Source of the DNA: Nitrospira sp.
GTDB taxonomy: Bacteria; Nitrospirota; Nitrospiria; Nitrospirales; Nitrospiraceae
Length of the DNA: 64,000 nucleotides
NCBI GenBank assembly: GCA_031315995.1
Contig: JALDRG010000002.1
Location: forward strand, 1-64,000
Reading direction: 5' to 3'
Translations under genes and position numbers: made by a program
Notes under the pieces: model-generated
What the model saw: only the letters and a program-made list of their open reading frames with translations
Told to the model about the DNA's origin: nothing
The model's database searches: none
Shown here: piece by piece, positions 45,037 through 53,460 of the stretch
Position numbering within the stretch: position 1 is the stretch's first letter
How the letters are laid out: every line of letters starts with the position of its first letter

Positions 45037-45771
45037 ATATATCGATCACTCCTGACCTTGATCGCGATCGTCCTCCCTCCGATCGGAATGGCCTCGATGT
45101 GCGGGGCGACTGAACTCACATTGAAGCAGACCATGAGCGCCGGCACCGGAGCCTTTTATGACCATCATGAGGGGATCGTGCTCGCCGACGGCTTCTGGGC
45201 ACAGACCGGATCGGATGTAACCGCGACAATCCATCAAGCGACCGGTTATTACATCGACAAGACCCCGCTGGATGCGAAGGACAAGCAATACACATCCAAT
45301 GACAGTCGCACCTGGCAATCATTCCGCTTTTCCTGCCGGGATCTCGAACCGGACGGCACGATGGGATCGGCCACGAAGGACAGCAAATTTCTGTTTCATT
45401 TTCAACGAGAGGGGAAACTGTATGACACCACCGTTCCAGTCGATTCCCTTGCGTTCGGAGTCTTCGAAACCTACAACCAGCTTCAGCTCCTGCCACGGGA
45501 GAACCTCTTACAGATCGGGATCGAGTATGCGAAAGCGACCGCCATCCACGATGCCGGAAGGAAGAATCGAGTCCTGGACGATTTCAATGTCAGTGAGAGG
45601 GTGCCGAACGCATTCGGCTTAGGCGGGCTGGTCAATATCAGCCATTGGAACTGTCCTCCCGGCACCGTCATGACCGGCGCGGCCATCGGCCACAATCCGG
45701 ACAATAAAGGGAACGATACGCGACCGATCTATATTCTGGCCGAGTGCCGGAAACTGCTGCACAACCCCTAA
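45037..45771 (+). CDS. Exported protein of unknown function, possible ATA start
   Basis: About 244 residues. The frame is open from 45025. A Shine-Dalgarno AGAGAGGA at 45023-45030 lies six bases before ATA at 45037, which would start a normal signal peptide (YRSLLTLIAIVLPPIG, cleavage near MCGA). The next standard start is TTG at 45058, inside the hydrophobic core and without a ribosome site. The mature protein is rich in aromatic and charged beta-type sequence (FYDHHEGIVLADGFWAQTG) and ends in HWNCPPGTVMTGAAIGHNPD, a Cys-containing loop. It may be a surface or lectin-like protein. No family is recognised. Confidence 0.72.
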   Translation: MYRSLLTLIAIVLPPIGMASMCGATELTLKQTMSAGTGAFYDHHEGIVLADGFWAQTGSDVTATIHQATGYYIDKTPLDAKDKQYTSNDSRTWQSFRFSCRDLEPDGTMGSATKDSKFLFHFQREGKLYDTTVPVDSLAFGVFETYNQLQLLPRENLLQIGIEYAKATAIHDAGRKNRVLDDFNVSERVPNAFGLGGLVNISHWNCPPGTVMTGAAIGHNPDNKGNDTRPIYILAECRKLLHNP

Positions 45772-45813
45772 ACCAGTGCGGGTTGCTATGGCGACGTCAG
45801 GGCGCGCGATGCT

Positions 45814-47271
45814 TCACTTGGTGGGACCCCTGCCCGCGCCACCTCCGCTACCTTCTCCGACATCGCCGGGACCTGGCCCGACGCCGGGCTGCCATTCCAC
45901 CGCGCCGATATCACACTGCGCGCCATCCTGCCCATCTCCATTGACCGGGCGCGTGCGGCCGCGCTGATCTCTGGCATAACAGCTTCCGCCGGCGTCAATG
46001 ACGACGCTCCCCTCCGACGGCAAGAGATTGTCCGTGGTTCCACCATTGAGGGCCAAATTATTATCCAGTTGAGGATCGCGCAGGTGGTCATCGGTCCCGG
46101 TAAGGTCGCTTCCCTGTGTCTGCACCTCGCAGCCATCGATCGTTCCGATCAGATTAAACCCGTCGGACGTGATGGCGCCGTCACAGTCACGGTGAGCAGG
46201 GCTGCTATTCCCGGCAAGGATCGTGTTGCGTAGGCGAACAACGCCATCGGCATCGACGAAATGCCAGAGCCCTCCCGCCTGGACCGCTGCTTGATTGCCT
46301 ACCAGGGTGACATCCCGGAGCGTCACATCTCCTCCCAGCACGGCAATCCCGCCGCCCGTATTCGCCGCCACATTCTGGGCGATCGTGCTCTGTCCGATCA
46401 CAACCGTTCCTTTGTCGATCTTAAGCCCGGCCCCGTTCCCGCCATGGTTCTGCGTGATGGCGGATCGAAAGATATCCGCGTCTTTCACGGAGAGAAGCAA
46501 CCCACCTCCTTGCCCACCGTCGATCGTGCCCGTGACGGTCACCCGCGTAAGCCCGAAATATCCGACCTTTGCCCAGATGCCCCCGCCACCGCCCTGGCCT
46601 CCACCGCCCGCCTCGTTATTGCGAATCATGCTATCCGAGATGAGGAGCGCCGAGTTGCTGCCGGCGTTAGCGTAAATGCCTCCACCTCGCCACGAGGCGG
46701 CATTATTTTCAATCACGGAATTCGTGATCTCCACCCGCGGCGAATCTCCTTGGATCGACAGCGCACCGCCTCGACCCTCTGTCCCATCCACTCCCCCCTG
46801 GGTCAGCGTCAGGCCGGACAGTCGAACCAAGGCATCCTCGATCGTGAACAGTCGTGATTGATGCGCGCTGGCCGGTCGAATGATGTGATCGGCCGGATCG
46901 TTCCCCGCGAGCAGGTCCACGAAGCGCCCGCCCGCGACGAACAGACTGTTCCCCGCCCCCTCGCGACCGGAAGGGAGGCTCAACTCAAAGGTGCCGGAGA
47001 CAGTGAAGTTGACGGCGATCCTGCTCCCGGGGTCAAAGGCATTCGCCTCCTCGATCGCCGCCCGCAGCGAACATTGCGAGCCGCCTTGGGTCAAATTGGT
47101 ATCACAGAGTCCGTCACCCAGCTGGGCATCATGAAGATCGCTGACCGTGTTCACATTGAAAGAGGCGACCGTCTGGCAACCGGGCAGGAGCCCGGCACAG
47201 AGGACGAGTAGTGACAATCCGAGAACGAGGCGTGTGCGGCGCATCCGTCCGGAACAGTCATATCGAATCAT
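45814..47271 (-). CDS. CSLREA-type parallel beta-helix lipoprotein
   Basis: A 485-residue protein. The ATG at 47271 has GGGAGGTGG just upstream. Signal and lipobox LLPGC are present. CSLREA domain: FNVNTVSDLHDAQLGDGLCD, then CSLRAAIEEANAF. From about residue 110 to 430 it has right-handed beta-helix turns with repeating N-N-x-A and G-G-G-I patterns (NSVIENNAASWRGGGIYANA). The C-terminus is Gly/Pro-rich (GPGDVGEGSGGGAGRG). It is probably surface exposed. It converges on the exported gene at 45037-45771, 42 bases apart. Confidence 0.85.
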   Translation of the reverse strand: MIRYDCSGRMRRTRLVLGLSLLVLCAGLLPGCQTVASFNVNTVSDLHDAQLGDGLCDTNLTQGGSQCSLRAAIEEANAFDPGSRIAVNFTVSGTFELSLPSGREGAGNSLFVAGGRFVDLLAGNDPADHIIRPASAHQSRLFTIEDALVRLSGLTLTQGGVDGTEGRGGALSIQGDSPRVEITNSVIENNAASWRGGGIYANAGSNSALLISDSMIRNNEAGGGGQGGGGGIWAKVGYFGLTRVTVTGTIDGGQGGGLLLSVKDADIFRSAITQNHGGNGAGLKIDKGTVVIGQSTIAQNVAANTGGGIAVLGGDVTLRDVTLVGNQAAVQAGGLWHFVDADGVVRLRNTILAGNSSPAHRDCDGAITSDGFNLIGTIDGCEVQTQGSDLTGTDDHLRDPQLDNNLALNGGTTDNLLPSEGSVVIDAGGSCYARDQRGRTRPVNGDGQDGAQCDIGAVEWQPGVGPGPGDVGEGSGGGAGRGPTK

Positions 47272-47420
47272 CGGCCACCTCCCAGGATTGTTTGCGCCAC
47301 ACGACAAGACTGATGGCGGGCCGACGGCAACCCCTACGGTGACGCGCCACGGTATCTTGATCGGACGGCAGGCAGGTTTCAAGCGCGGAGTGGAGAGCGG
47401 AGGGTCGGAAAGGGCATGGA

Positions 47421-48056
47421 TTAGTCAAACAGTCTCCGGAACGCCGTTTTAATCTGCGTTAACCCTTCGCGCAAATCGATCTCAAATGTATCGGTTCTAG
47501 CCCGTAGCGTCTGACGTTTCGCGTTCAGATCCTCCCGATAGGCGCGCAATTTCTGCAGCAGTTCCTGCTTGGTTACCTCGACCCTCGTGAGTTGTTGCCT
47601 GCTCTCAGCCATGAATCCGTGTCTGAGGGCTTCAAACTCGGCTTCAAGGGTGCCCGCTCGCCCCACGAGATCCTCCCAGACCCGTCCCGACTTGAGTACC
47701 ACCCCCGTCAATTTCTGATCCGCCAGGGACTCGAACTCGGTCAAGGCCTTCGTAATCTTCTCCCGCTGTTCCTCGAAGGCATCACGAGCCTCCGCCTTGC
47801 CCAGCGCCAACTGCACCTGAAGGTGGTCGAGCTTGGTCTGCGCTTCGGCCTTCACATCGTCGGCCAGATCCTTGGACGCCCGGAGGTCGGCCTGCACCGC
47901 AGTCACCACGTCCCGTAACTGCTGCTTCCCTTGCTCCAACCGCTGGATTGCCTGATCCTTGCTCTGAGTGAGCTGCGCTTCCAACGCCAACGCCTGATGT
48001 TCCAACGCATCTATTTTTCGCTCGATCGACGCTCTCAATTCCTTGATCTTCGACAT
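47421..48056 (-). CDS. Coiled-coil protein, function unknown
   Basis: A 211-residue soluble protein with GGAGGAG upstream. Nearly the whole length is heptad-patterned helix (IERKIDALEHQALALEAQL; KAEAQTKLDHLQVQLALGK), rich in Gln, Leu, Lys and Glu, with no signal peptide. The sequence ends in RLFD. It resembles structural or DNA-associated coiled-coil proteins, but nothing specific is recognised. The quinone reductase gene lies 45 bases upstream on the same strand. Confidence 0.75.
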   Translation of the reverse strand: MSKIKELRASIERKIDALEHQALALEAQLTQSKDQAIQRLEQGKQQLRDVVTAVQADLRASKDLADDVKAEAQTKLDHLQVQLALGKAEARDAFEEQREKITKALTEFESLADQKLTGVVLKSGRVWEDLVGRAGTLEAEFEALRHGFMAESRQQLTRVEVTKQELLQKLRAYREDLNAKRQTLRARTDTFEIDLREGLTQIKTAFRRLFD

Positions 48057-48101
48057 GGCTCCTCCCTCTCATCCTCAAACTCCAGAACAACGATACCGCG
48101 C

Positions 48102-48689
48102 TCACTGCCCCGCATGGCCCAACTTCCTCATTTCATCCAACCAACCTGCCCGCTGCTGCTCAGTCATTCCTTCCACCTGCCCGATCAAGGTCGCCCTCGC
48201 CGGCTTGATGCCGCAGAAGCCGAGAATGTTCCGCTGGAGACTCTTCAGGCTGTGAGCGAAGAACAACCAGCGATACACCAATGCCGGCATGCCCATGGTC
48301 ACCACAATGCGCGCCGACTTCCCCGTGAACAGTTTCTTGGCCATCGTTCCAGACGCCTGATACTCAAAGGCCACGTTGGGGCGAAAAACCTGTTCGAGAA
48401 AGGCTTTGAGCATCGCCGGCATCGATCCAAGCCAGAGGGGATACAAAATGACGAGATGATCCGACCATCTGATGGAGTCCTGAACCTGTTTGATCGAATC
48501 CAGCGGCACACCCTGTTCGAACTCCTCTTTGGATCGCAGCAAAGGAAACTCCAGCCGCGCAACCTCCACACGTCTCACTTCATGCCCCCCTTCCTCGCAG
48601 CCCTTCGCATACTCGTCCGCCAATGCATGGCCGAAATGACGGGTCTGGGCATCCGGATGGCCCTGAATGATGGTAATGCGCTTGCTCAT
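48102..48689 (-). CDS. NAD(P)H quinone oxidoreductase (flavodoxin-like fold)
   Basis: A 195-residue flavin enzyme of the MdaB/KefF/NQO1 family. Key segments: ITIIQGHPDAQTRHFGHALA at the N-terminus (flavin phosphate site), DHLVILYPLWLGSMPAMLKA (the P-L-W-x-G-S-M-P-A motif of the family), and ARIVVTMGMPALVYRWL. It reduces quinones by two electrons with NAD(P)H, protecting against redox cycling. A very short gap separates it from a small lipoprotein gene upstream. Confidence 0.9.
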   Translation of the reverse strand: MSKRITIIQGHPDAQTRHFGHALADEYAKGCEEGGHEVRRVEVARLEFPLLRSKEEFEQGVPLDSIKQVQDSIRWSDHLVILYPLWLGSMPAMLKAFLEQVFRPNVAFEYQASGTMAKKLFTGKSARIVVTMGMPALVYRWLFFAHSLKSLQRNILGFCGIKPARATLIGQVEGMTEQQRAGWLDEMRKLGHAGQ

Positions 48690-48695
48690 GGCGTG

Positions 48696-48890
48696 TCACA
48701 AAGACCAGACTACTCCGGACACAGTATGACGGAATAATCCGTCTTGATCGCGAGCCGGCGCGAGGAATTCCCGCTGGATAGTTTCCACGGCGATCGACGG
48801 CTCGACTTTCGGAGTCGGCGGGGCACAAGCGGCCACCGACAGTCCTTCTGCCGCGATCAGCACCAGCACCATGCGGTGTGTAGTTGTCAT
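48696..48890 (-). CDS. Small lipoprotein (64 aa)
   Basis: A 64-residue lipoprotein: short basic start, hydrophobic core (MVLVLIAAEGLSV) and lipobox VAAC. I start at the ATG at 48890 with GGAG six bases upstream; an ATG at 48893 and a GTG at 48902 are in frame. The mature 40 residues (PPTPKVEPSIAVETIQREFL) have no recognised family. It ends six bases before the quinone reductase start and is likely the first gene of that operon. Confidence 0.6.
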   Translation of the reverse strand: MTTTHRMVLVLIAAEGLSVAACAPPTPKVEPSIAVETIQREFLAPARDQDGLFRHTVSGVVWSL

Positions 48891-48972
48891 CATGGTCTCC
48901 ACTATTCAAATCACTCAGTCCCGGCAAACGTTCCGCACCCGCTTCGGCCACCGTTCATCCGATACCCTGCAC

Positions 48973-49254
48973 TCAGTCAGAAGAAGCGCAACAGACGTGC
49001 CAGAGTGCATGCATTCCCGATATCCACGGATTGACCGACTCCACTCCACTCGGCGCCTCGTAACAGAACCAGACTGCGGAGAATTTCCGCAGCTCCGGCG
49101 CTGCGCCTGGCGCAAATATCCACAATGATGCGCGTCGAACCAAGCAGGGACCGACTGCCCACGTAGCATACGATCGAGCGTCCTCGAACGTGTCTCCGGC
49201 AACCGCCATTGTTTCAAACAGTTCGCGAAGGATCTTCCCGAGCCGACCGGTCAA
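48973..49254 (-). pseudogene. Possible small or decayed gene
   Basis: Open frame with a TTG start at 49254 and GAGGGG just before it. The N-terminal 30 residues (RLGKILRELFETMAVAGDTF, then EDARSYATWAV) look protein-like, but later sequence is Trp/Cys-rich and unconvincing. The frame is open upstream to a stop near 49297, with RYRSLPDLRGEGN. This could be a small gene with a frameshift. The rest of the 484-bp gap 48903-49386 holds nothing that I can support. Confidence 0.25.
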
Positions 49255-49386
49255 GTTCCCCTCGCCTCTGAGGTCTGGCAGAGACCTGTAGCGGCATCAA
49301 GCTTGCTCTTCCTCGAACTGTATACGCACGCCTGAAATCATAACGTCCCGCCTCTTCACTCCACGGAGGAACAGAAGGAGGGTCCT

Positions 49387-49824
49387 ATGAGAGCCACAGA
49401 ATATTTCGTCCGCGCCTGTGATCCGAAGACACTGGTCGTTCGCCAGATCATGGAAGATGCGGTCGTCACGGTCAGCCCGACATCCAGCGCGATGGTCGTC
49501 GCGGAACTCTTGAGTGAGCACAATTTCGGGAGTGTCCCTGTCACAGAGACCGATGGGACCTTGCGTGGGCTGGTAACGGAGTTCGATTTACTGAAAGCCG
49601 TCGAGGAGGGAAGGGATCTTCGTGAAGTACGAGTCGCTGAAATCATGACCAGTGAAGTCATCACGACCACCGAAGATATGCCGCTGATGAACCTGATTCA
49701 TGTTTTACAGGAACGGCACCTGATCCGGCTTCCTGTCGTGAATGAGCAGAAACTCGTCGGCATGGTCGCCCGAAGAGATATCGTTTTCGCCTACGTCAAA
49801 GCACGCGCGAACTATTGGCCGTAA
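49387..49824 (+). CDS. CBS-domain pair protein (copy 2)
   Basis: A 145-residue cytoplasmic protein with AGAAGGAGG upstream. Two CBS motifs: IMEDAVVTVSPTSSAMVVAE...GLVTEFDLL and IMTSEVITTTEDMPLMNL...LVGMVARRDIV. It is a close paralogue of 30677-31111: both open with ACDPKTL followed by a V-x-Q-(I/L)-M-(E/Q)-D-A motif and keep the same length. This suggests a relatively recent duplication. It sits alone before the DUF2238 region. Confidence 0.9.
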   Translation: MRATEYFVRACDPKTLVVRQIMEDAVVTVSPTSSAMVVAELLSEHNFGSVPVTETDGTLRGLVTEFDLLKAVEEGRDLREVRVAEIMTSEVITTTEDMPLMNLIHVLQERHLIRLPVVNEQKLVGMVARRDIVFAYVKARANYWP

Positions 49825-49936
49825 CGACCTGAGCGTTGCACGGATGACGCAGTGCCGCGAGGGTGAGGAACTACGACCGAGGCGGAGCAGAGCCAGCGGG
49901 AGGGGATGTTCTGACTCTCCGGCCGTTGGGCGAAGG

Positions 49937-50116
49937 CTATTGCACCGGCGTGGGAAGTGGATCCGGAATGATCGCACCACATTCCAAACAACGAACGGTG
50001 CCCGTTTCCTCACCCTTCTCCGTGAGGACGCGATCAACGAGGCGTCTATGGCGGCACGTTGCGGTTGGTGTTGGTGAGGGAGCAGTCGGCGGCAGATCAA
50101 ACCGTGGAGTGTTCAT
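49937..50116 (-). CDS. Cys/His micro-protein, paralogue A (59 aa)
   Basis: A 59-residue protein below usual gene-finding limits. The ATG (50114-50116) has a strong GGAGGG upstream. Residues 1-20 are Pro/Thr-rich, then CRHRRLVDRVL, then VRCLECGAIIPDP. Potential metal ligands are Cys21, His23, Cys43 and Cys46. The same core, C-x-H-x-R-L-(V/I)-D-R followed by RCLECGA-x-I, is in the gene at 51755-51925, which confirms that both are real. It lies next to the tandem DUF2238 genes. No family name is known to me; a zinc-binding micro-domain is likely. Confidence 0.8.
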   Translation of the reverse strand: MNTPRFDLPPTAPSPTPTATCRHRRLVDRVLTEKGEETGTVRCLECGAIIPDPLPTPVQ

Positions 50117-50206
50117 GCACCCTCCGAAATTGGCATAGCCCCCTCACCGCATCATTCCTGAGCTGGAACCGATCCGGATCATAGCAGAATCATGTGATTG
50201 ATTCCA

Positions 50207-50854
50207 TTAGGGAGAGGACCGTTGAGGCTGAGGCTTGAATAGCGTCATCGTCAGGGTCATGGTGAAGAGTGCGCCGACGAAAGCCGCGGCCATATCCTTC
50301 TGCGCATCCCACTCATCCCCTTGAGTCCCCAGGTACAAGCTCCCTAATTCAGGGCTGACCACCATCGCGACGATGGCTTCGATCACTTCGAAGAACCCGC
50401 TCTGCGCCAGAATACCGCTGACAGACAGGGCGGTGGCCCACAGCCCGCGCACGCCCGCCAAACGCACGAGTATCTCCCGGAGAGGATAGACCAGGAGGGC
50501 TCCATACGCGAAATGCACGATACGATCGAATGGGTTTCGAGTCAGTGCCCACGCGTCTTTCAGCCAGAAGCCAAAGGGAACTTCCGCATAGGTATAATGG
50601 GCGCCGATCGCATGGAGTACCAGGAAGGCCGCAATCAAATAGTAGGCAGGAAGAGAAAACGGGAATCGCCGATAGGTCGCGATGAGAATCGTCACGAGCG
50701 TCACTGCGAGGAGGTTTTCCAGGAACCAATCACCTCGGTCGACCGGCTCGATCGCCAGCCAGGTCCAGATCAACCCATAGGCCAGGAGCAGGCCCAATAC
50801 GACAGGGCGATTGTCCCCTCCCACTCCGCGCTGATCTCTTGCCTCGACAGCCAT
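50207..50854 (-). CDS. DUF2238 membrane protein, copy 1
   Basis: A 215-residue inner-membrane protein with six helices, matching DUF2238 (YjdF). Conserved loops include AIGAHYTYAEVPFGFWLKDAW, NPFDRIVHFAYGALLVYP and the C-terminal LGTQGDEWDAQKDMAAAFVG. The last two carry His and acidic residues that could bind metal or catalyse chemistry in the membrane. It is a tandem paralogue of 50865-51503 and follows it by 10 bases. Function of the family is unknown. Confidence 0.88.
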   Translation of the reverse strand: MAVEARDQRGVGGDNRPVVLGLLLAYGLIWTWLAIEPVDRGDWFLENLLAVTLVTILIATYRRFPFSLPAYYLIAAFLVLHAIGAHYTYAEVPFGFWLKDAWALTRNPFDRIVHFAYGALLVYPLREILVRLAGVRGLWATALSVSGILAQSGFFEVIEAIVAMVVSPELGSLYLGTQGDEWDAQKDMAAAFVGALFTMTLTMTLFKPQPQRSSP

Positions 50855-50864
50855 GGCGTGCAGA

Positions 50865-51503
50865 CTATTCTGAGAGGGCCGCCTCGGATTCCAATGCCGA
50901 CTCCGCCCCGCGCAGCGCGCGCGTCACCAGGAGCAGCGTCATGCAGAGTAATGCGCCGTAGAGCGCGGCCGCCATGTCCTTCTGCGCATCCCAGATATCC
51001 CCCTGCGAACCAAGATAGGTAACGCCCAGTTCCGGATGCACGGCGCGAGCCACCCACGATTCAATGATTTCCCAGAGTCCGCTCAGCCCAAGAATGGTCA
51101 TGACGGGAAGGTAATACACCACCCAGCCTCGAATGCTTGCGCTCAGACGAAACAACTCCTCCATGGGATAGGCCAACAAGAACCCAAAACTGAAGTGCAC
51201 GATCCGATCGAAGTGATTCCGCCCGAAATGCATCCCCTGATCCATCCAGAAGCCGATCGGCACCTCCGCGTAGGTGTAGTGAACGCCGATGGTGTGAAGG
51301 GTGAGAAAGGCCGTAATGAGCGCGTAGGAGGTATGGGACAGTGGAAGCAGCCGATGAGTCGCGACCAACAAGACGACAAAGAGCGCCGGAAGAATACTCG
51401 CCAACAGCCAGAACTGCGGATCGACCGGAGCTTGGGCCATCCAGACCGACACGGCCAAATACCAGACTAACAGCCCTATGGAGATCAGCTTGTTGCGACC
51501 CAC
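50865..51503 (-). CDS. DUF2238 membrane protein, copy 2
   Basis: A 212-residue inner-membrane protein, GTG start with AGGGGAA upstream. It keeps the DUF2238 motifs TIGVHYTYAEVPIGFWMDQG, NHFDRIVHFSFGFLLAYPMEE and LGSQGDIWDAQKDMAAALYG. It is clearly a duplicate of the next gene (50207-50854), with the same motifs but diverged helices. The pair is flanked by the two micro-protein paralogues at 49937 and 51755. Confidence 0.88.
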   Translation of the reverse strand: MGRNKLISIGLLVWYLAVSVWMAQAPVDPQFWLLASILPALFVVLLVATHRLLPLSHTSYALITAFLTLHTIGVHYTYAEVPIGFWMDQGMHFGRNHFDRIVHFSFGFLLAYPMEELFRLSASIRGWVVYYLPVMTILGLSGLWEIIESWVARAVHPELGVTYLGSQGDIWDAQKDMAAALYGALLCMTLLLVTRALRGAESALESEAALSE

Positions 51504-51754
51504 CGTCGGTTCCCCTGCTGAGTGGTTTCAGAGATCGGAGCCTGCCGACTCCAAACGTGCCACGACAATATTACTCTACTGGACGGCAGTCATGGCTGCA
51601 ACCACTCTGCGGCAGGGAGAGACGGCGTGAATCATGGAGACGAGAGAATTGGAAACGCTGATGGTCAGATGTCCGGCTCTCGAGCAGGCCGTCGAATGGA
51701 TCGTGAACGGAACTGCGCGTTAGGCTGGAATCCCCGACGGCCAAATCCGCGTGA

Positions 51755-51925
51755 TCATGCGGAAGGTCTGACTCCATGCTCCGGCTCTATAATGACCGCC
51801 CCGCATTCGAGGCATCGATAGCGAGGAGGCTGCGTGTCATCCTCAGATCGTATGCGATCGATGAGTCGCATGTGGAGACAGGTGGGTGTCCGTGTGCTGA
51901 TCGGATCGAGTTGAGGACTAATCAT
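51755..51925 (-). CDS. Cys/His micro-protein, paralogue B (56 aa)
   Basis: A 56-residue protein with GGAGGT upstream of the ATG (51923-51925). Pattern: CLHMRLIDRIRSED, then YRCLECGAVIIEPEHG. The ligands Cys16, His18, Cys38 and Cys41 align with paralogue A at 49937-50116, while the N- and C-terminal tails differ. The two copies sit on either side of the tandem DUF2238 genes on the same strand. The shared core with different flanks argues for selection on the metal site. Confidence 0.8.
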   Translation of the reverse strand: MISPQLDPISTRTPTCLHMRLIDRIRSEDDTQPPRYRCLECGAVIIEPEHGVRPSA

Positions 51926-52181
51926 AGCGACCTCCCCGAATCACGGCGGACCAAGAATGACCTATTGCCGAATCGAGCCCAACCCTACCAGATCTCTACA
52001 GACTTCACACTACGAATTTTCGATGGGACTCAGTAGAATCGCATAGCTACAACTGTTCGTGGTCTACATGATTCCAACCTCTATATAGAGTCGTAGCATA
52101 GCTCGGGGGCCAACAATGCAGGAAACCATGAAGCATGTTTCACTCTCCAACGCCTCGAGATCAAACTGACTCCGACAGCCG

Positions 52182-52379
52182 TCAGCCTGCGGAGAGCACC
52201 CTTGCGGTCTTAGAAAGAAACAAAAACGGTATCCCTTTCTTGGCTCCGAGACGATGAGCTACACTCGCAGCAGGTGTTGCGCCCACTGCTTGAATCCACC
52301 GATGGGTGATTCGCACGTCTCGCTGAGCAAGCGCACTTTCAAAATAATCAAAATAAGGGAGTTTCGGAGGGACCTGCAC
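52182..52379 (-). CDS. Possible small protein, low confidence
   Basis: A 65-residue frame with a GTG start six bases after the stop of the basic repeat gene and only a weak ribosome site. It begins MQVPPKLPYFDYFESALAQR and has no recognised domain. Position suggests translational coupling, but nothing else supports it. The remainder of the gap 51926-52181 contains no supported feature. Confidence 0.3.
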   Translation of the reverse strand: MQVPPKLPYFDYFESALAQRDVRITHRWIQAVGATPAASVAHRLGAKKGIPFLFLSKTARVLSAG

Positions 52380-52385
52380 TCACGT

Positions 52386-52787
52386 TCACGCTCCCCGTTG
52401 AGTCAACCGGCGTTGTGATTCTTCCAAGGCCGCCGTGATCGCTGCTTTCTTCCGTAGGCGCCCGCCGGCGGCAACCGTTCGCGCCAAAGCCTCCGATGAA
52501 CGCGGCTTCGTCGGAGTTTCGGCGGTTCGCTGTGATTTCTCCATAGCCCCTGCAATGGCCTGCTTCTCACGCCGGAGCTTTGCAGCCTCGACGGTACGAA
52601 CCAAGGCGGAAGAAATATGTGCCGTAACCTCGGTGGCTCCTCTTCGTTGCGATTTCTCGATGGCCGAGGTGATCGCTGCCTTCTTCTTCTCGCGTGTTAT
52701 CGCCGAGGCCTTGCGAGCCAGCGGGCTGGACGACGCTTCTTTCTTCTTACCGCTTCCTGCCTGTGACCTCCCTCTCTGTGCTTTCAT
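52386..52787 (-). CDS. Basic internally repeated protein
   Basis: A 133-residue very basic protein (AGGAGAG upstream) built from three copies of a 38-residue unit. Each unit has the core KK(A)AIT(S/A)A(I/L)E(K/E)SQR: KKKAAITSAIEKSQRRG, REKQAIAGAMEKSQRTA and RKKAAITAALEESQRRL, separated by an SSALVRTVEAAKLR-type linker. Lys/Arg content and lack of hydrophobic core suggest a nucleic-acid-binding or unfolded protein. An extended -10 promoter lies about 97 bases upstream. No family is recognised. Confidence 0.75.
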   Translation of the reverse strand: MKAQRGRSQAGSGKKKEASSSPLARKASAITREKKKAAITSAIEKSQRRGATEVTAHISSALVRTVEAAKLRREKQAIAGAMEKSQRTAETPTKPRSSEALARTVAAGGRLRKKAAITAALEESQRRLTQRGA

Positions 52788-52883
52788 GAAGTCTCTCCTT
52801 CCTGATTGTGACTATTTTTTCCCTCGCCCCCGAAGCACCCTTCGACATTTCCCATTCGAGGCAATGGGCTGCATGACGACCCC

Positions 52884-52892
52884 ATTATATCA
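52884..52892 (-). promoter_or_regulatory. Extended -10 promoter for the basic repeat gene
   Basis: On the minus strand TGATATAAT gives a perfect TATAAT with TG extension. Transcription would begin near 52877, leaving a leader of about 90 bases before the ATG at 52787. No -35 box is evident. Confidence 0.6.
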
Positions 52893-53022
52893 AGGCACCA
52901 GGCCGACACGGTCGGTAATTCCTAGCTCGACGAGAGGGTTGTGGACCTTCGCCGGGATTGTGTTATCGGGATCATCGCGGCATACTGAGCCTGCCCCTGA
53001 GGCCCTCATGAGGAATCACGCC

Positions 53023-53460
53023 ATGCGCGCACACCAACTGCTTCCTGGAATAGTTCTGGTCGGTCTACTACTACCCGTGGCCGCCATCAGTTGGGCCGAG
53101 TCGTCCGACAAAAGTGCCGTCACAAAGGGCGATGCCGCGCAGGGAAAAACCCTGTTCAACGGCAAGGGCATTTGTCACTACTGCCATGGAATTGACGGGG
53201 TGATCGACAAGAAGCCCTCCCTCACGTCTGACACGGCAGCGGTCATCGCACGACTGGCTGCACCTGCCCCCGATCTTCGCAACCGCGCCGCGCTGACACT
53301 AAAAGACAACAAAGCCCGCTTTCGAGCCATACGCGAAGGACATCCGGGGAGCGGAATGTTTCCAGACACCACGCTGAGCGACCAGGACATCAGAGACGTG
53401 CTCGCCTACCTCGCCGACCTTCGACGGAATGCGCGGGCTCCTGGCACCAAGCCCTATTGA
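53023..53460 (+). CDS. Monohaem cytochrome c (class I)
   Basis: A 145-residue periplasmic cytochrome. Signal peptide LLPGIVLVGLLLPVAAISWA; haem motif CHYCH (Cys51, Cys54, His55); likely distal Met in GSGMFPDTTLSD; C-terminal helix DIRDVLAYLADLRR. I start at 53023, where GAGGA sits eight bases upstream; an in-frame ATG at 53008 is possible. The haem motif is followed by a long insertion (IDGVIDKKPSLTSDTAAVIA). No partner oxidase is adjacent. Electron carrier role is inferred from family. Confidence 0.9.
   Translation: MRAHQLLPGIVLVGLLLPVAAISWAESSDKSAVTKGDAAQGKTLFNGKGICHYCHGIDGVIDKKPSLTSDTAAVIARLAAPAPDLRNRAALTLKDNKARFRAIREGHPGSGMFPDTTLSDQDIRDVLAYLADLRRNARAPGTKPY

Noticed and set aside
51634..51723. 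29-codon plus-strand frame (METRELETLMVRCPALEQAV)
   Set aside because: Pleasant composition, but it is very short, the ribosome site is 11 bases away and there is no paralogue or context.
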